This document shows positions 18,457-27,911 of a DNA stretch of 64,000 nucleotides, piece after piece. Origin of the DNA: Oleomonas cavernae. Its GTDB lineage: Bacteria > Pseudomonadota > Alphaproteobacteria > Zavarziniales > Zavarziniaceae. The first letter of the stretch is position 1, and every line of letters begins with the position of its first letter. The notes beneath the pieces are model-generated. The model was not told the DNA's origin. It did not search any database and saw only the letters and a list, made by a program, of their open reading frames with translations. Made by a program: the position numbers and the translations under genes. The stretch covers positions 124,001-188,000 of the forward strand of contig NZ_QYUK01000008.1 of assembly GCF_003590945.1 (NCBI RefSeq), read 5' to 3'.

Positions 18457-19164
18457 ATGACCCGTACCTGCCTGGCCCTGCGCCACGTCGCCTTCGAGGA
18501 CCTCGGCCTGATCGAGCAGGTTCTGGCCGATCACAGCATCACCTGCCGCTATCTCGACATCGGCATCGACGATCTCAGCGCCGTCGATCCCACCGCGGAC
18601 GACTACATGGTCGTGCTGGGCGGGCCGATCGGGGCCTATGAGGACGACCTCTACCCCTATCTCAAGGACGAGATCGCCTTCATCAAGCGCCGCCTGGAGG
18701 CGGACCTGCCGCTGGTGGGCATCTGCCTGGGCGCCCAGTTGATCGCCGCCGCGGCCGGCGCCGCGGTCTATCCCGGCCGTGAGAAGGAGATCGGCTGGGG
18801 GCCGGTCACCCTGACCACCGCCGGCCACGCCTCGCCGCTCGAAGCCCTCGACGGCGTGCCGGTGCTGCATTGGCACGGCGACACCTTCGACCTGCCCGAC
18901 GGCGCGGTACGGCTGGCCTCCACCGGGCCGACCCTGAACCAGGCCTTTGCCCTGGGCGACAAGGTGCTGGCCATTCAGTTCCATGTCGAAGTCGACGCGG
19001 CGATGGTCGAGCGCTGGCTGATCGGCCACCGGGTCGAACTTGGTGCCACCAAGGGCGTGTCGATCCCGGCGCTGCGGGCGGAGACCCTGCGGGTCGGGGC
19101 GGCGGCGCAGGCGGCCGGGCACAAGGTGATCACCGCGGCCCTGGCCTATGCCCGCCTGACCTGA
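18457..19164 (+). CDS. Class I glutamine amidotransferase-like protein
   Basis: A 235-residue GATase1-fold protein. The nucleophile lies in GICLGAQLIA (Cys about residue 90). The partner histidine and glutamate lie in IQFHVEVD (about 174-178). The oxyanion segment VLGGPIGAYED is at about 52. Free-standing members include GMP-synthase-like glutaminases and gamma-glutamyl hydrolases such as PuuD relatives. A GACGGAG site precedes the ATG at 18457. It stands alone between a divergent exporter and the isocitrate-dehydrogenase-type gene. Confidence 0.88.
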   Translation: MTRTCLALRHVAFEDLGLIEQVLADHSITCRYLDIGIDDLSAVDPTADDYMVVLGGPIGAYEDDLYPYLKDEIAFIKRRLEADLPLVGICLGAQLIAAAAGAAVYPGREKEIGWGPVTLTTAGHASPLEALDGVPVLHWHGDTFDLPDGAVRLASTGPTLNQAFALGDKVLAIQFHVEVDAAMVERWLIGHRVELGATKGVSIPALRAETLRVGAAAQAAGHKVITAALAYARLT

Positions 19165-19231
19165 GCCTTTGGTCGGGCTCGACACTGTAAGGCACCGGAC
19201 CTAAAGCAGGCCGACATCGCGCGAGGCAATC

Positions 19232-20253
19232 ATGGCATCAGCAATTCCGGCAACCTTGATCCCCGGCGACGGCATCGGCCCCGAAATCGTCGAGTCCGTC
19301 GTCGCCATCCTCGACGCGCTGGGCGCGCCCTTCACCTGGGACCGGCAGGCCGCCGGCATGGCCGGGATCGAGGCGGCGGGCGATCCCCTGCCCCAGGCCA
19401 CGCTCGACAGCATCAAGCAGACCGGCCTCGCCCTGAAAGGCCCGCTGACCACGCCGTCGGGGGGCGGTTTCCGTTCGGTCAATGTCCGGCTGCGTGAAGC
19501 GTTCCAGCTCTATGCCAATGTCCGCCCGGCCCAGACGCTGATCCCCGGCGGCCGCTACGACAAGATCGACATGGTGCTGATCCGCGAGAATCTCGAGGGC
19601 TACTACGTTGCCCACGAGCACTTCGTGCAGGTCGGCGACGACCCCCATGCGGTGGCGCTGAGCCAGGGCGTCACCACTCGGGCCGGCTGCCGCCGGATCC
19701 TGGAATATGCCTTCGACTATGCGCTGAAGAACGGCCGCAAGACCGTGACCGTGGTCCACAAGGCCAATATCCTGAAGGCGATTTCAGGCCTGATGCTGGA
19801 GACCGCGCGCGAGGTTGCCAAGACCTACGAGGGTCGCATCGCGATGAACGAGCGCATCGTCGATGCCTGCGCCATGCAACTGGTGCTGAACCCCTGGCAG
19901 TTCGACGTCATCGTCACCACCAACCTGTTCGGCGATATCCTGTCGGACCAGATCGCCGGCCTGATCGGCGGGCTGGGCATGGCGCCGGGCGCCAATATCG
20001 GCACGGGGGCCGCGATCTTCGAGGCGGTCCACGGCTCCGCCCCGATATCGCCGGCAAGGGCATCGCCAACCCGCTGGCCCTGCTGCTCGCCGCCGGCCTG
20101 ATGCTGGATCACGTCGGCCGCGGCGACCTCGCCGCCCGCCTGCCCCCGGCCATCGACGCCACCTTGAACGCCGACGGGGTGCGCACCGGCGACCTGGGCG
20201 GCAAGGCCTCGACCAAGGATTTCACCCAGGCCCTGATCGCGCGCCTCAAGTAA
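19232..20253 (+). CDS. NAD-dependent isocitrate dehydrogenase-type enzyme (frameshifted)
   Basis: A beta-decarboxylating dehydrogenase of about 340 residues after repair. It shows PGDGIGPEI (about 11), the substrate loop TPSGGGFRSVNVRLR (about 74), RENLEGYYVAHE (about 115), the catalytic lysine region VVHKANILK and the metal site VTTNLFGDILSDQ. The Ser/Arg loop and the GGGFRSVN pattern favour isocitrate over isopropylmalate. The frame breaks at the four-C run 20040-20043; adding one C joins FEAVHGSAP to DIAGKGIANP, and the C-terminus then reads to TAA at 20253. It overlaps the convergent HxlR gene by 8 bases. Confidence 0.88.
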
Positions 20254-20632
20254 CCGTATCCGGCCCATTCTCGCGCAGGGCGGCCCAGGTCAGCAAGGCA
20301 TCGAGGGCCGGGCACAGCGCCTGGCCCCAGTCAGTCAGGCCATACTCGACCCTGGGCGGCACCTGATGGTGGACGATCCGCCGGACGACGCCATCGCCCT
20401 CCATCTGGCGAAGCTGCTGGATCAGCATTTTCTGCGAAATGGCCGGAATCGCCCGCTCCAGCTCGGAGAAGCGCAGCAGCTTGCCGCCGAACAGATGGAA
20501 CAGGATCAGTAGCTTCCACCGGCCTTCGAGAATCCTGAACGCCTGCTCGACCCCTTCGGCAGCCGTCACAGGTGTATAGGCGCTACCCTTACCTTCAGGT
20601 GAGTACCTTACTTTTTCGTCGGTTCTTGTCAT
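20246..20632 (-). CDS. HxlR-family transcriptional regulator
   Basis: A 128-residue winged-helix protein. The HxlR signature EGRWKLLILFHLFGG (about residue 37) is followed by LRFSELERAIPAISQKML, the recognition part, and a beta-wing. The first 23 residues are unusual for the family. A GTG at 20569 would give a more typical length, with a TATACA box and GGTA-rich repeats then falling upstream. It is divergent from the small NTF2-like gene, which is its likely target. Confidence 0.87.
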   Translation of the reverse strand: MTRTDEKVRYSPEGKGSAYTPVTAAEGVEQAFRILEGRWKLLILFHLFGGKLLRFSELERAIPAISQKMLIQQLRQMEGDGVVRRIVHHQVPPRVEYGLTDWGQALCPALDALLTWAALRENGPDTVT

Positions 20633-20720
20633 TTTCGGAGCTTAGCGCCAGCTTGCCCGTCAGGCAATCCGGGTCGCGGCGCAGACGGTCCGGTGTCGTC
20701 GACAACAGGGAGGAATCGCC

Positions 20721-21047
20721 ATGCCCCTTCAACTCGCGCCCGCCATCGAACGCTACTTTGCCGCCGAGCACACTGATGACCCGGCGGCGCTGGCGCGTTG
20801 CTTCGCGCCGGATGCGACCATCCGGGACGAGGGCCATATCATCGAGGGCCTGGCCGCCATCGCGGCATGGAAAGCCGCGACAAAGGCCAAGTACCAGCAC
20901 ACCACCGAGCCGCTCGATGCCGCCGAGCAGGACGGCCGGACCATCGTGACGGCCAAGGTCACCGGCAATTTCCCCGGCAGCCCGGTCAACCTCGCTTTCG
21001 CCTTCGGCTTGCTGGGTGGCAAGATCGTCTCGCTGGAGATCGGCTGA
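20721..21047 (+). CDS. SnoaL/NTF2-like fold protein
   Basis: A 108-residue single-domain protein with the cone-shaped NTF2-like pattern: an N-terminal helix IERYFAAEHTDDPAALARCF, then IRDEGHIIEGLAAIAAW, then alternating strands. Such proteins act as small isomerases, polyketide-type cyclases or ligand binders. It is divergent from an HxlR regulator with an 88-base control region, a common arrangement for stress- or quinone-inducible NTF2-like genes. The ATG at 20721 follows GGGAGGA. The substrate is unknown. Confidence 0.85.
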   Translation: MPLQLAPAIERYFAAEHTDDPAALARCFAPDATIRDEGHIIEGLAAIAAWKAATKAKYQHTTEPLDAAEQDGRTIVTAKVTGNFPGSPVNLAFAFGLLGGKIVSLEIG

Positions 21048-21125
21048 CAGTCGACTGCCTGAAGCCGGAAGTAACTCAAGCGATCTCTTGCCCCAGTTCG
21101 AGGAAAGCCGCCAGCGCCCTACAAA

Positions 21126-21244
21126 GCCCTCTCCTCCGCGGGAGGAGAGGGTTGGGTGAGGAGGTCGAGGGGGCAAAACCCGGCATATCGAGACGGCCCG
21201 ACCCACCTCCCCAACCCCTCCCCCCGCAAGCGGGCGGAGGGGAG
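21126..21244. repeat. Dispersed inverted repeat, CCCTCTCC type
   Basis: A perfect 11-base stem CCCTCTCCTCC / GGAGGAGAGGG with a three-base loop (21127-21151) is followed by a second CT-rich/GA-rich hairpin near 21208-21243. It is related to the elements at 3956, 41804, 48403 and 60927. It occupies the gap downstream of the NTF2-like gene. Confidence 0.75.
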
Positions 21245-21270
21245 TCCTATGGTCACGAGGTCTCCATGCC

Positions 21271-21426
21271 TCACAGGCTGTCGTCTTCCGCCACCAGATC
21301 GTCAAAGGCCGCGTCGAGTTCGCGCAGCACCTGCGCTTCGTCGCTCGCCGGGTCGGCGGCGGCAGCGGCGAGTAGCAGGGATTGGCGCTGCGCCTCCGCC
21401 TTCTGGTGCCTGGATTGCCATGCCAT
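21271..21426 (-). CDS. Small hypothetical protein (51 aa)
   Basis: An open frame from ATG 21426 (MAWQSRHQKAEAQRQSLL) to 21271. It is rich in Ala, Gln and acidic residues, with an acidic C-terminus (DDLVAEDDSL). No family is recognised and there is only an AAGG 12 bases upstream. An in-frame TTG at 21456 would overlap the dyad TTGTATGCACAA (21440-21451) and add 10 residues. It is listed because GC-rich codon choice fits the neighbours and a promoter-like AT-rich region lies upstream, but it may be non-coding. Confidence 0.4.
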   Translation of the reverse strand: MAWQSRHQKAEAQRQSLLLAAAAADPASDEAQVLRELDAAFDDLVAEDDSL

Positions 21427-21439
21427 TCGCAATGATGCC

Positions 21440-21451
21440 TTGTATGCACAA
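21440..21451. promoter_or_regulatory. Dyad TTGT-N4-ACAA in AT-rich gap
   Basis: A TTGT-N4-ACAA dyad within an AT-rich 60-base stretch (21425-21485) between the small frame and the acetyltransferase stop. This shape is used by GntR-family proteins, but no GntR gene is present in the window. It could control the small minus-strand frame. Confidence 0.3.
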
Positions 21452-21485
21452 CGCAATTACATTTAATTCACAAATTTAAACCTGA

Positions 21486-21995
21486 TCAACTCGCAACGTA
21501 GCGCTCTCCCCGGATACCGTTGAGCATGTACCAGCCGGTGAAGCGCATGCCGATGTTGCGGGCGACGCCGATCGAGGCGTGATTGCGGGCGTCGATCTCG
21601 GCGACGATCTCGGGCAGGCCCAGGATCTGCAGGCCATAGTCGAGGATCGGGCGGGCCGCTTCCGAGGCATAGCCCTTGCCCCAGGACGAGCGGACGAAGC
21701 GCCAGCCGATCTCGATCTCGGGCCCGACCGCCTTGTTGGGAATAAGCAGGACCCAGCCGATGAAGGTATCGGGATCCTCCCGCGGAAAGACCGACCAGTA
21801 GCCGAGCCCGGTGGGATAGGCGCGGGTCGTCCGGTCCAGCACGAAGGCGCGGTGGCTTTGCGGATCGCTCCAGGGCACGGCCACGTACTGCACCACCAGG
21901 GGGTCCTGGTCCATGGCGATCGACGCCTCGAGGTCGTCGAGGGTCCGCTGGCGCAGCAGCAGCCGCTTGGTCTCGAAGCGGGGTAGCGCACTCAT
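21486..21995 (-). CDS. GNAT-family N-acetyltransferase (RimJ/RimL type)
   Basis: A 169-residue acetyltransferase. It starts with ETKRLLLRQRTLDDLEA, the RimJ/RimL-like opening. The acetyl-CoA loop is in WRFVRSSWGKGYASEAA (about residue 98-114), followed by LPEIVAEIDARNHASIGVARNIGMRF, the N-x-x-S-x-x-x-x-x-x-x-G-M/F pattern. The ATG at 21995 overlaps the stop of the DjlA-like gene as ATGA, so the two are co-translated. The acyl acceptor is unknown, perhaps a protein N-terminus or small amine. Confidence 0.9.
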   Translation of the reverse strand: MSALPRFETKRLLLRQRTLDDLEASIAMDQDPLVVQYVAVPWSDPQSHRAFVLDRTTRAYPTGLGYWSVFPREDPDTFIGWVLLIPNKAVGPEIEIGWRFVRSSWGKGYASEAARPILDYGLQILGLPEIVAEIDARNHASIGVARNIGMRFTGWYMLNGIRGERYVAS

Positions 21996-22738
21996 TTGAT
22001 GCCCCGTTCCTTGGTGATCCGGTCCCAGGCGGCATTGATGGCGGCCAGGCGTTGTGTAGCCATGGCGACGAATTCCTCGGGCATGCCCTTGGCGATCAGG
22101 GCGTCGGGATGGTGCTCGCGCACCAGCTTGCGATAGGCGGCCTTGAGGTCATCATCGCTCATCTCGCGGGTCACCCCCAGGACGGTGAAGGGGTCCGACC
22201 GGTCGGGACCCAGGTGGGTGGCCCGCAGGGCGGCGAATTCCGCCGCCGTGAAGCCGAAGATGCCGGCCACCGACTGGAGGAATTCGATCTCGGCGGCATG
22301 AATTTTGGCATCCGCCTTGGCGATATGGAACAGGCCGTCGAGCAATTCCTCGAGCACGGCCTTGTCTTCGCCCAGCACGGCCTTGACCTGGGCGGCATAG
22401 ACCTCGAACCCCGCCGCGTCCGCCTTGGCCCGGTTGAAGATCCGCGCGACATGGTCGACCTCGTCGGCGGGCACGTGGAAGACCTGCCGGAAGGCGGCAA
22501 TCTCGTCCTTGGTCACCACGCCGTCCGCCTTGGCCATCTTGGCCCCCAGGACGATGACCCCCACGGTAAAGGCCACCCGCCGCGTCTGCTCGCGGCTTGG
22601 CGCCTCCTGCCGGACGACGGCGGCGGTGTCGGCGATCCGGTCGACCGCGTGGCCGGCCAGGCCGCCGATCAGGGCGCCCAGCGGGCCGCCCAGGGCAAAA
22701 CCTGCCGCACTGCCGATGATCTTGCCCCAGATGGTCAT
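21992..22738 (-). CDS. DjlA-like TerB/J-domain membrane-associated co-chaperone
   Basis: A 248-residue protein. A glycine-zipper membrane segment (about residues 8-30, GGPLGALIGGLAG) is followed by a TerB-like helical domain (50-165) with DGVVTKDEIAAFRQVF. A C-terminal J-domain (about 175-245) carries the DnaK-stimulating motif HPD in VREHHPDAL (about 215). This is the DjlA domain order; such proteins recruit DnaK to the inner membrane. The ATG at 22738 starts MTIWGK directly before the membrane segment. It is coupled to the acetyltransferase by a four-base overlap. Confidence 0.87.
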   Translation of the reverse strand: MTIWGKIIGSAAGFALGGPLGALIGGLAGHAVDRIADTAAVVRQEAPSREQTRRVAFTVGVIVLGAKMAKADGVVTKDEIAAFRQVFHVPADEVDHVARIFNRAKADAAGFEVYAAQVKAVLGEDKAVLEELLDGLFHIAKADAKIHAAEIEFLQSVAGIFGFTAAEFAALRATHLGPDRSDPFTVLGVTREMSDDDLKAAYRKLVREHHPDALIAKGMPEEFVAMATQRLAAINAAWDRITKERGIK

Positions 22739-22819
22739 GCCTGCCCTGTCCGCCCCAATCATTGACTCGTGAACCGCTGGCATGGTGTTGAATCTCGGGG
22801 CCCCGGCACAAGAGGACAT

Positions 22820-25800
22820 ATGCGCACCTGGGACTTCTGGATCGACCGTGGCGGTACCTTCACGGATATTGTGGCCCGCCGGCCCGACGGCGCCATCGTA
22901 ACGGCCAAGCTGCTGTCGGAAAATCCCGAACAGTACGGGGATGCCGCGGTCGAAGGCGTGCGCCGCCTGCTGGGCCTCGATACCGGGGCCCCGGTCCCGC
23001 CGGACGCGGTCGATGCCGTCAAGATGGGCACCACGGTCGCGACCAATGCCCTGCTCGAGCGCAAGGGCGAACGGGTGCTGCTGGTCACCACCAGGGGCTT
23101 CAAAGACGCGCTGCGTATCGCCTACCAGAACCGGCCCAGGATCTTTGCCCGTCACATCGAATTGCCGGAACTGCTGCACGAATGCGTGGTCGAAGTCGAC
23201 GAGCGCCTGTCGGCCGGCGGCGAGATCCTGGCGCCCCTCGACATCGAATCGGCGCGCCCGGGCTTGCAAGCCGCTTATGGAGGAGGCATTCGCGCCGTGG
23301 CCGTCGTCTTCATGCACGGCTATCGCTATCCCGATCACGAGCAGAAAATCGCGGCCCTGGCGCGCGAGATCGGCTTTACCCAGGTTTCGACCAGCCACCA
23401 GACCAGCCCCCTGATGAAACTGGTCGGGCGCGGCGATACCACCGTGGTCGACGCCTATCTGTCGCCGATCCTGCGGCGTTACGTCGACCAGGTGGCCGGT
23501 GCCCTCGGCGGCACCCGCCTGATGTTCATGCAATCGTCGGGCGGCCTGACCGATGCCCGCCTGTTCCAGGGCAAGGACGCGATCCTCTCGGGCCCTGCCG
23601 GCGGCGTGGTCGGCTGCGTGCGCACGGCCGCGGCGGTGGGCGAGGCCAAGATCATCGGCTTCGACATGGGCGGCACCTCGACCGATGTCTGCCACTACGC
23701 CGGCAGCTTCGAGCGCGCCTTCGAGACCCAGGTGGCCGGCGTGCGCCTGCGCGCGCCGATGATGGCGATTCACACGGTGGCGGCCGGCGGCGGCTCGATC
23801 CTGGGCTTTGACGGCAACCGCCTGCGCGTCGGCCCGGATTCGGCCGGCGCCAACCCCGGCCCCACCGCCTATCGCCGCGGCGGGCCGCTGGCGGTGACCG
23901 ATGCCAATGTCCTGGTCGGCAAGGTGGTGCCGCAATATTTCCCGGCCGTGTTCGGCGCCCGGGCCGACCAGCCGCTGGACCGCGACGCGGTGGTTGCCGG
24001 GTTCGCCGACCTGGCGGCCCGGATCGCGGCGGCGACCGGCGTCGTCAAGTCGCCGGAATCGATTGCCGACGGTTACCTCGCCATCGCGGTCGAGAACATG
24101 GCCAATGCGATCAAGAAGATCTCGGTCCAGCGCGGCTATGACGTCACCGGCTATACCTTGCAGTGTTTCGGCGGCGCCGGCGGCCAGCATGCCTGCCTGG
24201 CGGCAGAGGCCTTGGGCATGAGCCGCGTCATGTTGCACCCGCTGGCCGGGCTGCTGTCGGCCTACGGCATGGGCCTGGCCGACATCGCGGCGACGCGCGA
24301 GGAGGCGGTCGAGGCGATTCTCGAAGACGATACCATCGCCCGCATCACCACCCGCTTTTCGGCCCTGGGTGCCAGCGCCGTGGCCGAGGTCGAGGCCCAG
24401 GGCGTCGCCTCGGCCGAGGTCGCCCTGGCACGGCGCACGCACCTGCGCTACGAGGGCACCGACACCGCCCTGATCGTCCCCCACGGGCCGATTCCGTCCC
24501 TGCGGGCGGATTTCGAAGCCGCGCACCGGGCGCGCTTCGGCTTCATCTCGGGCGAGCGGCGCCTGATCGTCGAGGCGATCTCGGTCGAGGCCACCGGCGG
24601 CGGTGCCCCGATCGAGGAGCCGCACCTGGGCACGCGCCCGCCGGGCGAGGCGGTACCGTTGCGCGATCGCTCGCGTTTCTTCTCCAAAGGCGCCTGGCAC
24701 GATGCCACCGTGGTCGAGCGCAGTGCCCTGCTGGCGGGCGATGTCGTCGCCGGCCCGGCGATCCTGATCGAGGCGCACTCGACCGTGGTGGTCGAAGCCG
24801 GCTGGCAGGCCCGCATGGGCGAGACCGGCGTGCTGTTCCTGGACCGTACCGGCCGCGCCGAAGGCCGCCGGGCGGTGGGCACGGGGCGCGACCCGATCAT
24901 GCTGGAGGTGTTCAACAACCTGTTCATGTCGATCGCCGAGCAGATGGGCCTGACCCTGGAGAAGACCGCCCATTCGGTGAATATCAAGGAACGGCTGGAC
25001 TTCTCCTGCGCCGTGTTCGACGGCAAGGGCGGCCTGGTCGCCAATGCCCCGCACATGCCGGTGCACCTGGGCAGCATGTCGGAATCGGTCGAGACCGTGA
25101 TCCGCGGCCATGGCCAGGCGATGAAGCCGGGCGACGCCTACATGCTGAACGCGCCCTACAACGGCGGCACCCACCTGCCCGACGTGACGGTGATCGCGCC
25201 CGTGTTCGATGCCGCGGGCCGCGAGGTAATCTTCTATGTCGCCGCGCGCGGCCACCAGGCCGATATCGGCGGCCTGACCCCGGGCTCGATGCCGCCCCAT
25301 TCGTGCAATGTCCACGAGGAAGGCGTGCTGATCGACAATGTGCCGCTGGTCGCGGCCGGCCGCTTCCTCGAGGCGGAGGTTACCGCCCTGCTGTCCTCGG
25401 GCGCCTATCCCGCCCGCAACCCGGCCCAGAACGTGGCCGACCTGAAGGCCCAGATCGCCGCCTGCGAAAAGGGCGCGCAGGAATTGCTGGCCATGGTGAA
25501 GCAGTACGGGCTGGATGTCGTCCACGCCTATATGCGCCACGTCCAGGACAATGCGGCCGAGGCGGTGCGCCGGGTCATCGACCGGCTGCACGACGGCAGC
25601 TTCGCCTATGAGATGGACGACGGCGCGGTGATCAAGGTCGCGGTCACGGTCGACCGTGCCGCGCGCCGCGCCAAGGTCGATTTCGCCGGCACCTCGGCCC
25701 AACTGCCCAGCAACTTCAACGCCCCCTTCGCCGTGGTGAAGGCGGCGGTGCTCTATGTCTTCCGCACCCTGGTGGACGACGACATTCCGCTGAACCAGGG

Positions 25801-26424
25801 CTGCCTGGAACCGCTCGACATCGTCGCCCCGAGGGTTCGCTGCTGCGGCCCAATTTCCCCGCCGCGGTGGTGGCCGGCAATGTCGAGACCAGCCAGGTGA
25901 TCACCGACGCGCTGTACGGCGCCCTGGGGGTCATGGCCGGCGCGCAGGGCACCATGAACAACCTGACCTTCGGCAACGACCGCCACCAGTATTACGAGAC
26001 GATCTGCGGCGGGGCCGGGGCCGGGCCGGATTTCGACGGCTGCGACGCCGTCCACACCCACATGACCAATTCGCGCCTGACCGACCCTGAAATCCTGGAG
26101 TGGCGTTTCCCGGTCCTGGTCGAACGCTTCGAGATCCGCCGCGGCTCGGGCGGGCCTGGCCTGCATCGCGGCGGCGACGGGGCGATCCGCAGTTTGCGCT
26201 TCCGCGAGGACATGACCGCGGCCATCCTGTCGAACCGCCGGCGGGTGCCGCCCTTCGGGCTCGCCGGCGGGGCGCCGGGCAGCCTGGGCATCAACCGCCT
26301 GATCCGGGCCGACGGCACCGTCGAGTTGCTTGGGGCCTGTGCGCAGGTCAAGGTGGCGCCTGGCGACATATTCGAGATCGAGACGCCGGGCGGCGGCGGT
26401 TTCGGCGCGAGGGAGGCACCATGA
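22820..26424 (+). CDS. 5-oxoprolinase / hydantoinase A-B fusion (frameshifted)
   Basis: About 1,201 residues after repair, the normal length for a fused ATP-dependent 5-oxoprolinase. The HyuA half starts [16 protein letters not shown] (about residue 8) and includes [11 protein letters not shown] (about 284), an actin-like ATPase signature. The HyuB half begins near residue 690 with [18 protein letters not shown]. The frame breaks at the four-C run 25827-25830; adding one C restores the join [11 protein letters not shown] and the remaining 190 residues to 26424. The start follows AGAGGA. It would open 5-oxoproline (or a hydantoin-like ring) to glutamate. The next gene starts in its stop (ATGA). 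Confidence 0.9.
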
Positions 26425-27092
26425 GCAAGACCGTCCTGATCACCGGGGCCAGCCGCGGCCTGGGCCGCGCCCTGGTCGAGGCTTACGCCGCCGAGGGCTG
26501 GGCCGTGCATGCCGTGAGCCGCCGCGTGGGCGACCTCGAGGCAATCCCGAGCGTTACGGCGCACGAGATGGAGGTGACCGACCGGCGCTGCATCGCCACC
26601 CTGCGCACGCGCTTTGCCGAGAGCAAGCTGGACCTGTTGATCAATAACGCCGGCAATTGGGGTCCCACGGCACAAGATCTGGGGCCGATCGATCCGCAAG
26701 TCTGGCTGGAGACGCTGCGCATCAACACGTTGAGCCCCTACTACGTCAGCGAGGCGCTGCTCGACCCGCTGGCCCGCGCACGCGGCCTGATCGTGACGAT
26801 CACCAGCAAGATGGGCTCGATCGGCGACAATGGCGTGGGCGGTGACTACATCTATCGCTCGTCCAAGGCGGCGGCGAACATGGTGGTGCGTTCGCTCGCG
26901 CGGGATGTGGCCTTGCGCGGCATTTCAGCGATCGCCCTGCACCCGGGTTGGGTACAAACGGACATGGGTGGCGCCCAGGCCCCGCTGACCATTGAAGAAA
27001 GTGTGAATGCGATGCGCCGCACCATTGGCCATGTCACTTCAAGAGACAGCGGCAAGTTCCTGAATTACGACGGCAATGAGCTTCCCTGGTAG
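26421..27092 (+). CDS. SDR-family oxidoreductase
   Basis: A 223-residue short SDR. It has [14 protein letters not shown] (about residue 8), NNAGNWGPT (about 77), a serine in ITSKMGS and the intact pair YRSSK (about 150). It resembles the C-factor/sniffer-like branch with a GWVQTDMGG segment after the active site. Its ATG overlaps the 5-oxoprolinase stop by four bases, so both are made together. A matched substrate is not evident. Confidence 0.88.
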   Translation: MSKTVLITGASRGLGRALVEAYAAEGWAVHAVSRRVGDLEAIPSVTAHEMEVTDRRCIATLRTRFAESKLDLLINNAGNWGPTAQDLGPIDPQVWLETLRINTLSPYYVSEALLDPLARARGLIVTITSKMGSIGDNGVGGDYIYRSSKAAANMVVRSLARDVALRGISAIALHPGWVQTDMGGAQAPLTIEESVNAMRRTIGHVTSRDSGKFLNYDGNELPW

Positions 27093-27190
27093 GCCAAAGG
27101 CCTGTCGCGCCGCAGCAACGATTTGGGGTTTTCAAGCGAGGCGATTGGCGGAATCATTCCCCACCTCACCGAATAAGGGAAAAGGATGCG

Positions 27191-27262
27191 ATGACAGCAA
27201 ACCATCTCCTGACCGGTGTCGTCTTCACCTTTCTGATGGCGCTGGTCGTCGGACTCGTCTGA
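27191..27262 (+). CDS. Possible 23-residue membrane peptide
   Basis: A very short frame reading MTANHLLTGVVFTFLMALVV plus three residues. It starts at ATG 27191, seven bases after AAAGGA, and is followed 45 bases later by a strong hairpin. The whole peptide is one hydrophobic helix. It could be a genuine small membrane protein on the end of the oxoprolinase-SDR transcript. There is no homology claim, and chance is possible at this length. Confidence 0.35.
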   Translation: MTANHLLTGVVFTFLMALVVGLV

Positions 27263-27306
27263 GCTCACGCTCACAGACTTCAGTCACACAGGCGCGAATG
27301 GTGAAC

Positions 27307-27335
27307 ACGGGGCGACCCCAATAAGGTCGCCCCGT
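27307..27335. terminator. Strong hairpin after the oxoprolinase operon
   Basis: A perfect 11-base stem ACGGGGCGACC / GGTCGCCCCGT with a seven-base loop. On the plus strand it is followed by a modest T-rich tail (TCCATTTC). It probably ends the transcript of the oxoprolinase operon before the sigma-factor module. Confidence 0.65.
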
Positions 27336-27390
27336 TCCATTTCAGCGCCTTTGCCCCAACCACGCGCGCAAACGAAATCCGCAGGCCATT

Positions 27391-27416
27391 GGAATAGCGC
27401 GCCGTCGCCGGCGTCT
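27391..27416 (+). promoter_or_regulatory. Candidate ECF-sigma promoter
   Basis: GGAAT (27391-27395), a 16-base spacer and CGTCT (27412-27416) lie 38 bases upstream of the secreted-repeat gene. GGAA(T/C) with a CGT-containing -10 at this spacing is typical of ECF sigma promoters. Autoregulation by the sigma factor encoded two genes on is inferred. Confidence 0.5.
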
Positions 27417-27453
27417 CTCCTCGTGCATTCCGTAGCACAGAGGGAGAGTCCCA

Positions 27454-27840
27454 ATGCCCAAGTCCATCATGCGTGCAATCGTCCTGGCCGCCGCCACCGT
27501 CATGGCCGGCGGCGTCGCCTATGCCGTCGAACCGGTGAAAGTGGCCCAGACCGACAAGGGCGACGCCCTGGTCGACGGCAAGGGCATGACCCTTTACATC
27601 TTCGACAAGGACAGCGACGGCAAGTCGGCCTGCTATGACAAATGCGCGACCAACTGGCCGCCGCTGGCAGCAGGCGACGATGCCGCCGGCGCGGGCGATT
27701 ACACGATCGTCGTTCGCGATGGCGGCGCCAAACAGTGGGCCTACAAGGGCAAACCCCTCTACACTTGGGTGAAGGATGCCAAGCCGGGCGATACGACCGG
27801 CGATGGCGTCATGGGTGTCTGGCACATCGCCAAGCCCTGA
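27454..27840 (+). CDS. Secreted repeat-domain protein (COG4315/lipoprotein_15 type)
   Basis: A 128-residue exported protein. A signal peptide covers residues 1-24 (cut after AYA). Two repeats follow, each with the pattern of the 'secreted repeat of unknown function': LVDGKGMTLYIFDKDSDGKS-type (about 38-57) and WAYKGKPLYTWVKDAKPGD (about 95-113). Two cysteines in SACYDKCATNWPP lie between them. Function is unknown in the family. It is the first gene of the ECF sigma module and is probably its main output, acting in the periplasm. Confidence 0.85.
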   Translation: MPKSIMRAIVLAAATVMAGGVAYAVEPVKVAQTDKGDALVDGKGMTLYIFDKDSDGKSACYDKCATNWPPLAAGDDAAGAGDYTIVVRDGGAKQWAYKGKPLYTWVKDAKPGDTTGDGVMGVWHIAKP

Positions 27841-27911
27841 GCGGCCCGGCGCGGCGCCGGCCCCGGGTCGGTGCCGCGCTTCCCCCGTCCGATGCAGCAG
27901 GATCAGGGCAG

